From Diabrotica undecimpunctata (Eukaryota; Arthropoda; Insecta; Coleoptera; Chrysomelidae), in the NCBI RefSeq assembly GCF_040954645.1, contig NC_092803.1, positions 67,800,427 to 67,864,426 on the forward strand: a stretch of 64,000 bases of DNA. Reading direction: 5' to 3'. Each line of letters opens with the position of its first letter. Within the stretch, counting starts at the first letter, position 1. Shown here in pieces: positions 43,716 through 55,050 of the stretch. The translations under genes were made by a program, and so were the position numbers. The notes beneath the pieces were generated by a model. It saw only the letters and a list, made by a program, of their open reading frames with translations, was not told the origin of the DNA and ran no database searches.

Positions 43716-45236
43716 TTAACAAATCAAGTCTATTGAATAAAATGGATATATCAGTAAGATGTTAGTGTTAAGTTTATAACCTAGATATATCATTACTTTT
43801 TGAAAAATTGTACATTTTTCTTGATTTATTTTTAGTCCAACTTTGTCTAATCTATTTATTATAATTTTTAGGTGTTTCTCATGATCTTCAGCAGTTTTAG
43901 AAAAAATTAATATATCATCAATGTAGTGAATTACAAAATGTTCATATTGATCCAAAATATCATGAAGACATCTACATAGAACACTGCAAGATGATTGAAG
44001 CCCAACTGGTACTACTTTGAATTGATATACTACTCTATCTATCTGAAATCCTGTATACTGTCTACTTTTTCTTTGTAGAGGTATTAACCAAAAACTATGC
44101 TGTAAATCGATTTTAGTGAAAAATGACATTCCTGTAATTCTTCCTAATATTCCATCTATACTCATTGGTGCTTCAAATTGCTTTTCAGTAATCTTGTTAA
44201 TATTCCTTGCATCCAAACATAACCTGATTTCACCTGATCTTTTTCGTACTACTACTATGGGGTTAATAAAACGTGTGTCTGCCTTCTCAATGATCCCATC
44301 TTCTAACATATTATTAATTGTTTTGTTTACTTCTTCTCTGTATTTATATGGTATTGGGTATGATTTTGTTTTAAAATCTTTTTCTTCTTTAACTTTTATA
44401 CTATGGATATAATTTTGTGCAATTCTATTTTCTTTATTGACAAGTCCCTTGTGTTGCTGCAATATGGAAATGACTATTGATTTATATTCTTCAGGGCAAT
44501 TTAAAACTTTTATCACATCTTCTTCTTTACAAATAAAATTATTCTTCATTATGTACTCATTATTCCTTGCTTCCAATTTTACGCACTCCGCCTCGTAGGC
44601 ATCCATCTGCTTAAAATTTCCATTCCTTAAATATTCACTACAATAATTATTCTTTACATTCTTCTGGGACATTTCCCTATCATCAAAATACATTTCTTCT
44701 TCATAAACATCATTATTTTCTTTTAATAATATCCTATCAATTCTTATTCCTTCTTCTACCTCATCTTTTTGCATAAATTTAATTATTTGCCCTTCCAAAG
44801 TTACCATTTTTTCTTCCAAATCTATCTTTACTTTCTTCTTTTCCAATTCATCATTTCCCATTAATATATCAACACATAAATCCTTGACAATAAATCCTTG
44901 CATATTAATTTCTTTATTAAGAATATTAATTTTAAAATTGGCTAGTTTATCAATTTCACCCAACTTCTTATTATTTGCACCAATAATTTTAATTTTTGGA
45001 ATCTTTATTATATCTGATAGTTTTAATGTATTAAAAATAAAATTCTCCGAGACTAATGTACTTTCTGAACCAGTATCTATCATAATTTTAATCATTTTAT
45101 TTTTGGCCAAAGCATTTATATAAATTAAATTAATAGATTCAATAATTTTCTCTTCATCTAAAGAAATAAATTCAGAAGGTTTTTCATAATAGCAATGGCC
45201 TAACTTGTAATTCAGAAAGTTTACTGCACAAAATTT
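43716..45236 (-). CDS. Ty3-type Pol: protease + partial reverse transcriptase
   Basis: The pol frame is -1 relative to gag and opens at the heptamer 45230-45236; no ATG is needed, though one occurs at 45110. Shortly after entry it reads GHCYYEKPSEFISLDEEKII, then IMIDTGSESTLVSENFI with the DTG of the aspartic protease and DILMGNDELE as its flap-side block. RT follows: YPIPYKYREEVNKTINNMLE, GIIEKADTRFINPIVVVRKR, RLCLDARNIN, FFTKIDLQHSFWLIPL (first Asp), YQFKVVPVGLQSS and HYIDDILIFSKTAEDHEKHL (catalytic Asp pair), GLKINQEKC and YLGYKLN. After that the family similarity stops and 16 unrelated residues lead to the stop. Pol is thus cut at the thumb; RNase H and integrase are deleted. Confidence 0.9.
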   Translation of the reverse strand, partial: KFCAVNFLNYKLGHCYYEKPSEFISLDEEKIIESINLIYINALAKNKMIKIMIDTGSESTLVSENFIFNTLKLSDIIKIPKIKIIGANNKKLGEIDKLANFKINILNKEINMQGFIVKDLCVDILMGNDELEKKKVKIDLEEKMVTLEGQIIKFMQKDEVEEGIRIDRILLKENNDVYEEEMYFDDREMSQKNVKNNYCSEYLRNGNFKQMDAYEAECVKLEARNNEYIMKNNFICKEEDVIKVLNCPEEYKSIVISILQQHKGLVNKENRIAQNYIHSIKVKEEKDFKTKSYPIPYKYREEVNKTINNMLEDGIIEKADTRFINPIVVVRKRSGEIRLCLDARNINKITEKQFEAPMSIDGILGRITGMSFFTKIDLQHSFWLIPLQRKSRQYTGFQIDRVVYQFKVVPVGLQSSCSVLCRCLHDILDQYEHFVIHYIDDILIFSKTAEDHEKHLKIIINRLDKVGLKINQEKCTIFQKVMIYLGYKLNTNILLIYPFYSIDLIC

Positions 45237-46837
45237 TGATTATTAGAATTGTCAGATTGTATCTGACCACTTGGATCTGATGTACTATGTCTTTCCCTAC
45301 TATGACTTCTACTCACATTTTCCTGACTTGTACTACTTCGTTCCCTGTCTTCGCAGCTTCTATTCCTTCGAACACAATTTACCTGTCTGTTATAGTTAGG
45401 TCGCTCTGTATTTCTTCTATTGTTAAAATCTTGTCTATTATTATTAGTACTGTTATTAAAATGTTGTCTATTATAATTACTGTTATTATTATTAAAATTT
45501 TGTAAATTATTACCATATCTATTATATGATTGTCTATATTGTTGATTATCATTTTTATTATATTGAAAGTTATTATTGTTTTTTCTGTTGTTATTATTAC
45601 TTGTCATATTGCCTCTTTGTATTCTTTGAATAAAATTAATAAAACTATCTATTGTTTGAATATTTTGTACAGTTACGGTTTGCACAACATCAGCATCAAA
45701 ATGTCTAGATACATTTAAGACTGTTTCATCCTCTCTAAGTGGTGGTTCTAAATATTTTGCAACTGTTATCAGTTTTAATGCATAATCTACCATATTTGAT
45801 TTTAAATTGTGATTATACTTTCCAAAATATAGAATTTCTCTAAACTTTGCTTGCTCTAATTCACCCCAATAATAATTTAAAAATTTATTTTTAAATGTTT
45901 GAAAGTTATCTAAATCATTTTCAATACTAGCAAACCAAGTTGCTGCATTGTCATTTAATGTCATTCTAATATAATCTTTAATATCATTAATATTATTCAC
46001 AAATCTTAATTTATGTTTTAAACTATTTATGTATACTCTAGGATGCAAATTTTTTATATTACCAGAGAATTTAATCCCAGTCTCATTTGTTAAATTTAAG
46101 TAAGGTCTCCCTATGTCTCTCATTTGTGAAATATCATCTATTCTCTGTTCCACATTTCTTATTTGATTATTATTTATTTGGATATTTTGTTGTATATCAT
46201 CTAATTTTTCTTCTGTGTTTCTCCTGTCTTCGTTAAATTTTACTTCTAAGTTACATTTCTGTAACTCTATTTTCTGTTCTATATCTATCTTATTATCTTG
46301 AATAATCCTCTTTACTTCTGTCCTCTCATTTTCTATCCTTTTCTTGTAGTCCTTCCGTATAATTTTTATTTCATTTGCTACTTTTTTCTCTGCAGCTTCA
46401 AGTTTTTTATCCATTTGTTTTACAATTTTATTATTATTATCTTCTATTTTCTTTTCTAATTTTCTATAATTCTCTTCCAATTTCTGTTCCATTTTTTTCA
46501 TGTCTTCTTTGACTTCTTTTGAATTCTCTTCCAATTTTTTTATGTCTTCTTTGATTTCTTTTGAATTCTCTTCCATTTTTTTCGTATTCTCTTCCATTTT
46601 CTGTTCCATTTTTTTCATGTCTTCTTTGATTTCTTTTGAATTCTCTTCCATTGTCTTGTTCATCTGCATCATTAATGACATCAAAGCTGCCATATTGACA
46701 TTTTCCTCTCTTTCTGGATTCATTTCTGCAGTATCTTGTGGAACTTGAACTAAACTCTCCTCTTGTATAGGTTGTGTTTCTACTTCCACATATTCTTCAT
46801 TCTTTTTGCTTCTTGTACCTTTCTTTCCTTGAGACAT
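45221..46837 (-). CDS. Gag of the Ty3-type element
   Basis: An intact frame of 538 codons from ATG 46837. Residues ~50-230 form a long coiled coil of charged repeats, with near-identical copies of EENSKEIKEDMKKMEQK in tandem. Residues ~245-400 hold the capsid-like region: IKFSGNIKNLHPRVYINSLK, MTLNDNAATWFASIENDL, FKNKFLNYYWGE, and FREILYFGKYNHNLKSNMVD. The last ~110 residues are Asn/Arg/Ser-rich (NNNNRKNNNNFQYNKND and similar) with no C-x2-C-x4-H-x4-C zinc knuckle; RNA binding may use the basic Asn-rich tail. Gag would form the particle that packages element RNA. The start is supported by the downstream position from the primer site (46961) and by lack of in-frame similarity upstream. Confidence 0.9.
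   Translation of the reverse strand: MSQGKKGTRSKKNEEYVEVETQPIQEESLVQVPQDTAEMNPEREENVNMAALMSLMMQMNKTMEENSKEIKEDMKKMEQKMEENTKKMEENSKEIKEDIKKLEENSKEVKEDMKKMEQKLEENYRKLEKKIEDNNNKIVKQMDKKLEAAEKKVANEIKIIRKDYKKRIENERTEVKRIIQDNKIDIEQKIELQKCNLEVKFNEDRRNTEEKLDDIQQNIQINNNQIRNVEQRIDDISQMRDIGRPYLNLTNETGIKFSGNIKNLHPRVYINSLKHKLRFVNNINDIKDYIRMTLNDNAATWFASIENDLDNFQTFKNKFLNYYWGELEQAKFREILYFGKYNHNLKSNMVDYALKLITVAKYLEPPLREDETVLNVSRHFDADVVQTVTVQNIQTIDSFINFIQRIQRGNMTSNNNNRKNNNNFQYNKNDNQQYRQSYNRYGNNLQNFNNNNSNYNRQHFNNSTNNNRQDFNNRRNTERPNYNRQVNCVRRNRSCEDRERSSTSQENVSRSHSRERHSTSDPSGQIQSDNSNNQNFVQ
45230..45236 (-). promoter_or_regulatory. -1 ribosomal frameshift heptamer A-AAU-UUU
   Basis: Read in the gag frame the minus strand is CAA AAT TTT GTG CAG TAA. 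A|AAT|TTT fits the X-XXY-YYZ slippery pattern, 12 nt before the gag stop. Slipping back one base moves into AAA TTT TGT, which is the open pol frame. This explains expression of pol as Gag-Pol. A downstream pseudoknot was not analysed. Confidence 0.75.
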
Positions 46838-46960
46838 TTTGAGACTTTACTTGTTCAAATATAATTAAAAATAAAATCTATAATTTTTTCTTTCTACTGA
46901 TAATTAATTTAATTATATGAGAGCACTTATCTTTCCAAACTAATTCTTTTAAATAGAGAG

Positions 46961-46978
46961 CCACCGCGTTGGGTGCCA
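46961..46978 (-). promoter_or_regulatory. tRNA primer binding site
   Basis: Three bases inside the 5' LTR edge the minus strand reads TGGCACCCAACGCGGTGG. TGG complements the CCA end of a tRNA, and position and length are as expected for a minus-strand primer site. The tRNA was not identified. Confidence 0.7.
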
Positions 46979-46981
46979 AAT

Positions 46982-48453
46982 TGTTATGATGTGTTTTTTG
47001 TTTGAATGATGAGCAATGAGTATTTTTAATAATATAATATATATAGGGTTTTTATCGCGGTTCTCAAAGAATTAGCTTGTAAGTACTTTTTTAAATTATC
47101 TTTATTATAACTATTATGAAACACACATATATATCTAACCTAGCCAATGTAAATTTAAAATAAACTATCTTTAAATTGATGTTCTTATAAAACTAATTAA
47201 ATTCTATAGACAATGTTAAATTTAAACAAACTATCTTCAAAATTGAAATTGTTATAACACTAACTAAATTATATTAACAAAATTTTGTACCTTTCTTTCA
47301 CTGAATGCCTAAATGAACTGTTTTCCACTATATATATTCTAATCACCACTGAATGTCTTCGTACTTCGGTTATCCTTGTTTTTGTGAAATTACTTTTTCC
47401 AATTATCAGCTTCTACCAATTCAAGATATAGTTTTCTTCACCAGCATTTATACACCACCAGCAAACACCATTTATATTTATTCTTCTTTTCAATATACCA
47501 ATATCCAATTATTATAAGTTGATTTATACTAATCTCCAATCATAATATAATTTTAATTCCTTCCAATGTCCATCCAATATTCTTCTAATATACTTTTATA
47601 ATCTTCAATAATTATTTGTGTATAATTATAAATGTGCATTAAATATAGGCATAATTTTTAATCTTCATTTAACTCACTATATTAAACAATTGGACTATCT
47701 CCAACTAACTTTCATATTTCTTATTAAACTGCTTGACTGACTTACTAAAACTGTGAACAATTGACTTCACTAACTAATCTACTAACTTTCATAATAAACT
47801 GCTTGACTTCTGACTAAAAACTTCCTGGCTGCTTGACTTCAGACTAAAAACTGCCAAAACTGCCATCTTGAATCCAAATCACGGGTATTTATATCCTTTT
47901 GGATATTCCAAAACCATCTGGTAAGAGATCATGTTCCAATTTGTTCCATTACTTTCATATAGATGTTCTCGAAAAAAATATCTGTTCGATCCACCGCCAT
48001 AATCATTATTTCGAGAATGTTCGACTGTAAACAATGGTCACACTCTGCACTCTGGAGAATTCGTTAATGTTCCATTGATAATTTTGTTGACATTTAGGCT
48101 TTTCAGATCAGAATAAACATTCAAATTAGTAACTAACACTCTAATTTAATAAAATACACATTTCAAACAATATAACCCCACTTATATTCCTAAAAATTTC
48201 TATCTGTCAATCACTTCGAGAGTATTTTTGGTTGCCTAGTCACATGGCTCACTTAAATGTATCTACCACATTATAATTACTAAAATACAACTTTTTACAC
48301 TTATTATATGCTAATTTATTAAAATGCCCTCACATAAATATATTTTTATTAAATTCTCTAGTATATAACTTCTTAAAATAATCAAATACTTTTTTATATC
48401 TAATATTATGTAGTATATAACTTATAAATTATTTTCTATAAACCCTAATTGTC

Positions 48454-48456
<3 letters not shown>
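46982..48456 (-). repeat. 5' LTR of the Ty3-type element
   Basis: The upstream LTR on the coding (minus) strand, followed by primer site and gag. It is a near-exact copy of 41752-43227. Confidence 0.93.

Positions 48457-48528
<72 letters not shown>
48457..48528. repeat. AT microsatellite, right half
   Basis: A pure TA run that continues the repeat interrupted at 41751. Confidence 0.95.
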
Positions 48529-48531
<3 letters not shown>

Positions 48532-49512
48532 CTTTCTAATGGTATTAGTTTCTATTTGCTATTTTCCATATCTCTCAAATAAAGCCACCCAACTCTTATA
48601 TTTGACTCATGTTAATGGATGACTTTAATATTAACTAGTCCAATACTAAAATTAATGAGATTAAGTTTGGTGTCATCAAATGAGTTCTAAAAAAAATTGA
48701 GGTACCTTTTGAACCGCATCGTTCACGAATTGTATTAGATAATAATAATTATTAATTTGTAAAATAACGATTCATAGTACAATTACAGATGTAAGTTTAT
48801 TGTTTCAATATTTGTTATTTAATAAAGAACAATTGTTTTTATTATTGTAACAGATGAAAAAAAATTTCGGGTCTAATGAAGACAATATTTTGCTTTATAA
48901 ATACACGTCTTGGTCTTGCATATCGAATTTGTATATTAGTTTCTGTTTGTAGCACAAGATGTACGAATCCATGCCTCTTTCACCAAACAAGTAAGTTAGC
49001 TTTTTTGTATTTCAGGTATAATGATTAGTATAAAAGAAAGGAGGTACTAAAAATTTACAAAAAATTCTTTTAAAATGGTAATTTACTGATTTATAGGCAC
49101 AGTCACGCCTATTTTTCAGTTTTTTCCTACATTTCCTTTCTATCTTTATATTCGGTGTCACGTTTTTTGTTACGAACTATAAACTGCAAGAAATAAATAA
49201 TTATTATTGAATAGGCTTAACCTCATGAAACACTGACCTCATGAAAAGAATTAACTATTTATTTTGGTGTGGAGCTAGCAAAATAACCATATAAAAGCAA
49301 AAACAAAAATTAATTCTTATAGAGACACTTATAGACACATTTTACATTCCTTTAGAACAATAAATGACCGTCATACTGAATAGATAATATAGGTTGTACA
49401 TCACCAATATTGTATTGTTTTCTACGAAATGCATTACAGCGTTGCTTCATCACAGATATACACAAATTGGTAATTAATTATGTTATACCGTAAATTAAAT
49501 AATGTACACACA

Positions 49513-49520
<8 letters not shown>
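48529..49520. other. AT-rich stretch, no gene seen
   Basis: No feature recognised on either strand. A short CA-rich run (ACACACACGCACACACA) leads into the next AT repeat at 49503. Confidence 0.5.
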
Positions 49521-49521
<1 letters not shown>

Positions 49522-49587
<66 letters not shown>

Positions 49588-49633
49588 ATATATATACATG
49601 CATATATATATATACATAATATATAGTATTTTA

Positions 49634-49689
<56 letters not shown>
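49522..49689. repeat. AT microsatellites left of PLE-2
   Basis: Two TA runs (49522-49580; 49640-49689) are separated by a unique stretch whose TAATATATAGTATTTTATGA word (49617 on) recurs at 52786, on the other side of PLE-2. Confidence 0.9.
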
Positions 49690-49698
<9 letters not shown>

Positions 49699-49785
49699 TG
49701 ATTATTTCGACCAAAAAATAATTTATAAATACGTTCAAATTATCGGGTAAAGTGGTCTGTAATAAAAATCTTTCTTTTTTCTAAA

Positions 49786-49830
49786 TTACTCAATATTTCG
49801 CCATTTATTTAAAAGCTTCCTCAGGAGTAA
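49786..49830 (-). ncRNA. Hammerhead motif, PLE-2 left end
   Basis: Mirror copy of the motif at 52525-52569 on the minus strand, with the same helix I halves (TTACTC/GAGTAA) and core. It faces away from the coding region. Confidence 0.6.
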
Positions 49831-49956
49831 ACTAAAAACAATTTGAACATTACAAAAAATGGCGTACAAATACATTTTAAAACACTCACAGAATTTAAAA
49901 GATTTCGCAAATAAAAACTGACATTGAAGTATTTGAAATATTGAATGTCAAGATTA

Positions 49957-52242
49957 AATTCGTAACAGTACATGTAATCTACGCAGCTTATTATACGTAG
50001 GTAATGACAAAGTTTTAAATATTAAAGTAGATAAATTCATTAATGAGATCCATAAAAAAACATTAAATTTAGAAATAAAAATAACTTGCAATAATGTTTC
50101 AAATGCGAAGAATGATATTAATAATAAGATTAAGTGTGAGTTGCAGCAGTTTGTTCCTACTAACATATTAATTGAATATGAACTAAGGTTAAAAGAGAGC
50201 TTTTCAAATGTTTTTAACAAAGTGAAACTTAATAACATAAAAAAATTTGAACAGCTAACTAATAACTTATTTTCCAACCAATTATTTATAAACAATGACA
50301 ATGACAAATGGTTCAAAAACTTGTCCAGCGTTGACTTTCCAAAAGAAGTGTCTGATTTTCTCTCTCTTGGTCCAAAATTTAGTGTTGAGTGTACACCCCC
50401 AGATTTTAAGTTAGATATTTTTTTAGCTGATGTAGAAAATATCATCGATGAGATAACAGTTGAATCTAAAGATATTCTTAGGGCACAAGTAACAAATGTA
50501 GTAACTAATTACTTACAGAATTCAAAATCTAAACCCCCCACAACAATGAACAAAATGTTTAAGTATGTAAAACAATATTTAAAGTTACATTCAGACATAT
50601 ACATTTTACAATCTGACAAAGGTGGATGTACGGTAGCTATGAACAAACAGGAGTATATCGACAAAACCTTAACGTTGTTAAACGACAAATCGACTTATAA
50701 GGGTTTGGACAAAGATCCTACGTCAGTGATACAAAAAAACTATAATGACCTAATAAAAACCTTAAAAACCAAGATCAACTTACTGAGTTGATAATTTATG
50801 ACTCATGTTTCCCTAAACTTTATTGTTTGCCTAAAATTCATAAATTTGACATTCCTCTCAGGCCTATTGTAAGTTCTGTAAAATCTACTACCTACAACAT
50901 TTCTAAATTCCTTGCTGATACATTAACTGATGCCTTTGAATATCACAATAATTATAATTCTAAGGACACATTTACCTTTGTCAATGCTGTTAGGGAAATG
51001 CAGTTACCAAATGATTATGTTTTAATTTCTTTAGATGTGGTGTCACTATTTACAAACATTCCACTAAATATGGTCACGGACATTATAGAATCAAATTGGA
51101 ACCTTATAAAAGACTACACGACATTATCAAAAGACAATTTTCTACAAATTCTTAGGTTCATTTTTAACAACACTTACTTTAGTTTCAATGGTAAATTTTA
51201 TTCTCAAATTTTTGGAACACCGATGGGTTCCCCGATTAGTCCAATCCTTGCCACTATTGTAACTGATCATCTCTTAGATAATGTGATTACGCAATTACCT
51301 TTTGAATTACCGTTTATATATAAATATGTCGATGACATCATATGTGCAGTTCCATCTTATCACATCAATACCACACTAAACATTTTTAATTCATTTAATA
51401 AACATCTTCAGTTTACAATTGAAACTGAGACAGATTTTAGTATACCATTTTTAGACACAAGAGTAATAAGAACAAATGACAATATTTTGACATTGGATTG
51501 GTACCAAAAGCCGACAGCATCAGGCAGGTATATAAATTACTATTCAAACCATACCACCCGTCAAAAATATAATACCGTACTAGGTATGAAAAACAGGATA
51601 ATGTCCATTGTTGATGACAACTTTTTACAAAAAAATCTGAACATAATATACAAAATTTTTCGTAACGACGGATATCCTAAACAAATTTAAAAAAAACTGA
51701 TTTACAGCACTAATTTCTATGACGGTCCCGTCCATGATTCTAATAACAAATCAATCAAATATAAAAAACTTCCCTTTATTAATGGTATAACTCATTCTGT
51801 CATATCCATATTCAAAAATGTTCCTAATATTAGTATAGCTAAATATAATACCATGAACAGCAAACAACTATTTTCAAAAATCAAAGACCCAGTACCAACC
51901 TTATATAAAAGTAATGTCGTTTATGAAATACCGTGTTTAGGATGTCAAAATAGCTATATTGGTCAAACATCACAATGGCTAAAACAACGCATCACACAAC
52001 ATAAAAGTGATTGTCGCTTGAGAAAAAATACTTGCGCAGTGGTTGAGCACTATGAAAACACTGGTCATATGCTAGACTATAACAAAGCTCATATTTTGGC
52101 ACAGACTGATAACTACAAAAGTAGATTATTTCTTGAAATGTATTACATTAACAAAAATAAAAACACTTTAAATTATAAAACGGGCACTGGACAGTTAAGT
52201 AACATATATTGTAACATATTGAACAAAATTTATAAATATTAA
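49957..52242 (+). pseudogene. PLE-2 reverse transcriptase + GIY-YIG endonuclease
   Basis: The frame is open from about 49957, right at the inverted-end junction, without an ATG. The N-terminal region (to 50790) includes NILIEYELRLKESFSNVF, LGPKFSVECTPPDF and LQSDKGGCTVAMNKQEYIDK, typical of PLE proteins before the fingers. A -1 slip in the A-rich run near 50765 breaks the frame. RT (50788-51690) has YCLPKIHK, LRPIVSSVKSTTYNIS, VLISLDVVSLFTNIPL (first Asp), IFGTPMGSPISPILA, IYKYVDDIICAVP (catalytic pair) and DWYQKPTASGRYINY. One in-frame TAA at 51688 follows KQI. The endonuclease (51853 on) has VVYEIPCLGCQNSYIGQTSQ, RITQHKSDCR, CAVVEHYENTGHML and RLFLEMYYI. Only two lesions separate it from a full-length product of about 760 residues. 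Confidence 0.9.
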
Positions 52243-52524
52243 AAATAGCCAACATTCATCTTAATAACAACTAACCTTAATAATTCATCAAATAAATATT
52301 ATTCTTCTAACTTTTCTTTTATTGTTATTTTTATTTTTACATTTGAAATAATTTTAATTTTTTATCGTATAGCTGTAACGAACGTGCTTAAGACAATTTA
52401 ATCTTAACATTCAATATTTCAAATACTTCAATGTCAGTTTTTATTTGCGAAATCTTTTAAATTCTGTGAGTGTTTTAAAATGTATTTGTACGCCATTTTT
52501 TGTAATGTTCAAATTGTTTTTAGT

Positions 52525-52569
52525 TTACTCCTGAGGAAGCTTTTAAATAAATGGCGAAATATTGAGTAA
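52525..52569 (+). ncRNA. Hammerhead motif, PLE-2 right end
   Basis: Helix I TTACTC (52525-52530) pairs perfectly with GAGTAA (52564-52569). The core CTGAGGA (52531-52537) is followed by an extra A, then a weak helix II (GC/GC plus a G-T pair around an AT-rich loop), GAA (52556-52558), ATAT (52559-52562) as a self-complementary helix III, and T52563 as cleavage base. The layout, including the extra A, is the same as in PLE-1 although the two elements differ elsewhere. Confidence 0.65.
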
Positions 52570-52657
52570 TTTAGAAAAAACAAAGATTTTTATTATAGAC
52601 CACTTTACCCGATAATTTGAACGTATTTATAAATTATTTTTTGGTCGAAATAATCAC

Positions 52658-52780
<123 letters not shown>

Positions 52781-52849
52781 ACATATAATATATAGTATTT
52801 TATGAATATGAATTTTCCAAATTTAATTGTTGGAATAAATTTCGGGAAA

Positions 52850-53960
52850 ATTATAAAAAAATTATATATCAAGTTGTTTTAACTCATTAAGGTAACATAA
52901 AGGTGTATGAACAGGCTTAGTTGGACACTTAGTTGAACTTTTATAGTAGTTTCCCTCTCCATCCAATATTTTTACCTCATTAAAATTTATAATATGTTCA
53001 GCAGACATATAATGTTCAGCTAAAGCACAAGAATTTTTATGCATCCTGCAATCACTTTGTGAGAGATTATTCTCCCTTTTAAATTTCTCGAAGTTTGCCC
53101 AACATATACATTACTATATTCACCACAAGGTATAGAATAGATTATATTGGATTTTTTAAATTTCGTTAATGGTGTTTTTACCTTACTATGTATTTAACCA
53201 ATTGCTACTAAGTTACTCTGAGCTATTTTTTTATTTTCATTTTTAAATAAATTGTTAAGTTTGGGCGTCAATTCCTCAATATATTTTAGTGACGAAGATA
53301 TAGCTATATCTTATTTGGTGTTATTATTAAATTGAATATTATTCTGTAAATTTTCCTTACTATTTAAAAGTGTAGCATTTCTACTGTCAGCATTATTATT
53401 CAATCAGAAAAGAAGTTTGTTAAGTAAGTGACAAGGATAAGAATTTTCTAATAAAATGGTTCTAAGTTTTTTCAAGTTTTTTTCTCTTTTTATGATATGT
53501 GTGACGTTAATTACTCTAGCTTTTAATGCCATTATCAAATTATTTTCATTTTTAAAGGATGATATGAGTCATAACAACTAATGAACTTATTACTACACAT
53601 TGGTTTTCTGTCCACTCGGTGATTAAGATGTTATTCTCAGTTCTAATAATTTCCATGTCAAGAAACGGAACAAAGTTCTGTTTCTCTTATTTAACTGTGA
53701 ACTTTAAACTCTTATGGTAACTATTAAAGGTGTTTAAAATATCAATTATTTTGTCTTTTGGAACAGCAGTAATTATATCATCGACATATCTCTTAAGAAA
53801 CGGTTTTTGATAATTGAGTTGTCCTAAACTATTTTGAATTAGGTCATCCACAACATTACTGGATGAAATTAAAGATATGCTACTTCCCGTGGAATACCAA
53901 ACTTTTGAATGTAGAATTGACCACCAAATATATTAAAAGACTAGGTATACTTTTTTCCAT
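52850..53960 (-). pseudogene. Older Penelope-like element relic (PLE-4)
   Basis: Minus-strand fragments in order from high coordinates: FGGQFYIQKFGIP near 53920 (the FGTPMG block), RYVDDIITAVPKDKIIDILN near 53780 (catalytic pair), NTFNSYHKSLKFTV, then a linker region, YSIPCGEYSNVYVGQTSRN near 53130 (GIY-YIG start) and, from 53044, MHKNSCALAEHYMSAEHIIN. Many stops and indels; much older than PLE-2, whose insertion lies next to its 3' end. Confidence 0.75.
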
Positions 53961-54799
53961 ATAATTTAAAGTTACAATGGTAAAATTAAGTATAGTCTAG
54001 TCGTCAGAGATTTGGCCTCTTAAACTCATATAAACAAGCTTAAAATCATATGAACAATCATGTGTGCAAGCTGTATATTTACGAATCGTAAAAATGTTAA
54101 ACATCGCTAAACGTTTTTATATTTAACACATTTATAAAAACAGTCTTTATTTGCGGCAAAATCCCAAATTTGCACACAAAAGCTGCTTCCTTCAGCTTTA
54201 AAACGCATTTAATTTTTTGTCAATAGGCCACTCTGATTAAAAGATATCGAATTTTTATAGTTGAATTGATATAAATTGTATTTAAAATTTATTTTGCGCG
54301 CGTACCTGACATTTAAAATCACCTGTTGCTTCAAGCGTTATTTCTAACAGAATGGTTTATTCTACAGAAAAAGTTCTAACACATTTTTGTGCAAAATTAC
54401 CTTAGCTATATTTTTTATTTAAAACATTTTTTTCTGTGCCGTACAGATTCTTGGTAAAACGATTTTTCCCGTTTTTCCTCTTTTATGCAGAGTTGTTTTA
54501 GGAGTAAGCCGAAGGGAAAGTAGTAAACTTTTTTGATCTTTTTTAAGGTCACAAAATTAATATTCTCGGCAAAATTCAGCTTGTCCGTATTCTTTTTAGA
54601 GGTTCAGTGGTATTTTCATCTCTGACGACTGGAATATTATATAAAAATACAAACTTACTAGATTCAGATTGTCGTCGTAGATGTGATATACAAATAATAT
54701 CATAAGTAGAATTTACACAAAGAGTATTGTACAATAAACTCTAGTGAATATTATTAAATTAAAAGACATGTTAAAGAATACTAAATTAAAATATAAAAT
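53961..54799. other. AT-rich stretch, no gene seen
   Basis: No recognisable protein or repeat structure. Confidence 0.45.
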
Positions 54800-55050
54800 G
54801 TGTGCATACAGAAAGGTAGGCTTTTCTACACAGCCAAAAGAATAAATTTTTCAATCTCTTGGGAGCAGTAATAAATAACAAAGAAAGTATCGAGGGCGAT
54901 TTGAACAACAGATTAGAGAGAACAAAAGACTATTCCAGGCTCTAAATAAAGAATTCATCAACAACAAATAAATATTAAGGAAAGAAGAGGCGATAATAAA
55001 TTTATTTAAGACATTGGCAATGGAATCCTGTAAAAATTATCTGATCAACA
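54800..55050 (+). pseudogene. RTE-type LINE fragment
   Basis: The plus-strand reading SLGAVINNKESIEGDLNNRL, ERTKRLFQALNKEFINNK and LRKEEAIINLFKTLAMESC matches the thumb region of RTE-like LINE proteins (YLG-x-I...EI..RI-K-x-x-x-x-x-ALN..F). Both ends are truncated. Confidence 0.65.

Larger units (their letters stand above)
41752..48456 (-). mobile_element. Ty3-type LTR retrotransposon, young, pol-truncated
   Basis: Direct repeats 41752-43227 and 46982-48456 (about 1.48 kb, TG...CA) enclose a 3.75-kb interior coded on the minus strand: gag first (right), then protease and RT. By eye the LTRs differ at about four bases and one small indel, meaning a recent insertion. The flanks share ATAT (41748-41751; 48457-48460), within a microsatellite. 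RNase H and integrase are absent, so this copy cannot be autonomous. No envelope-like frame is present. Confidence 0.92.
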
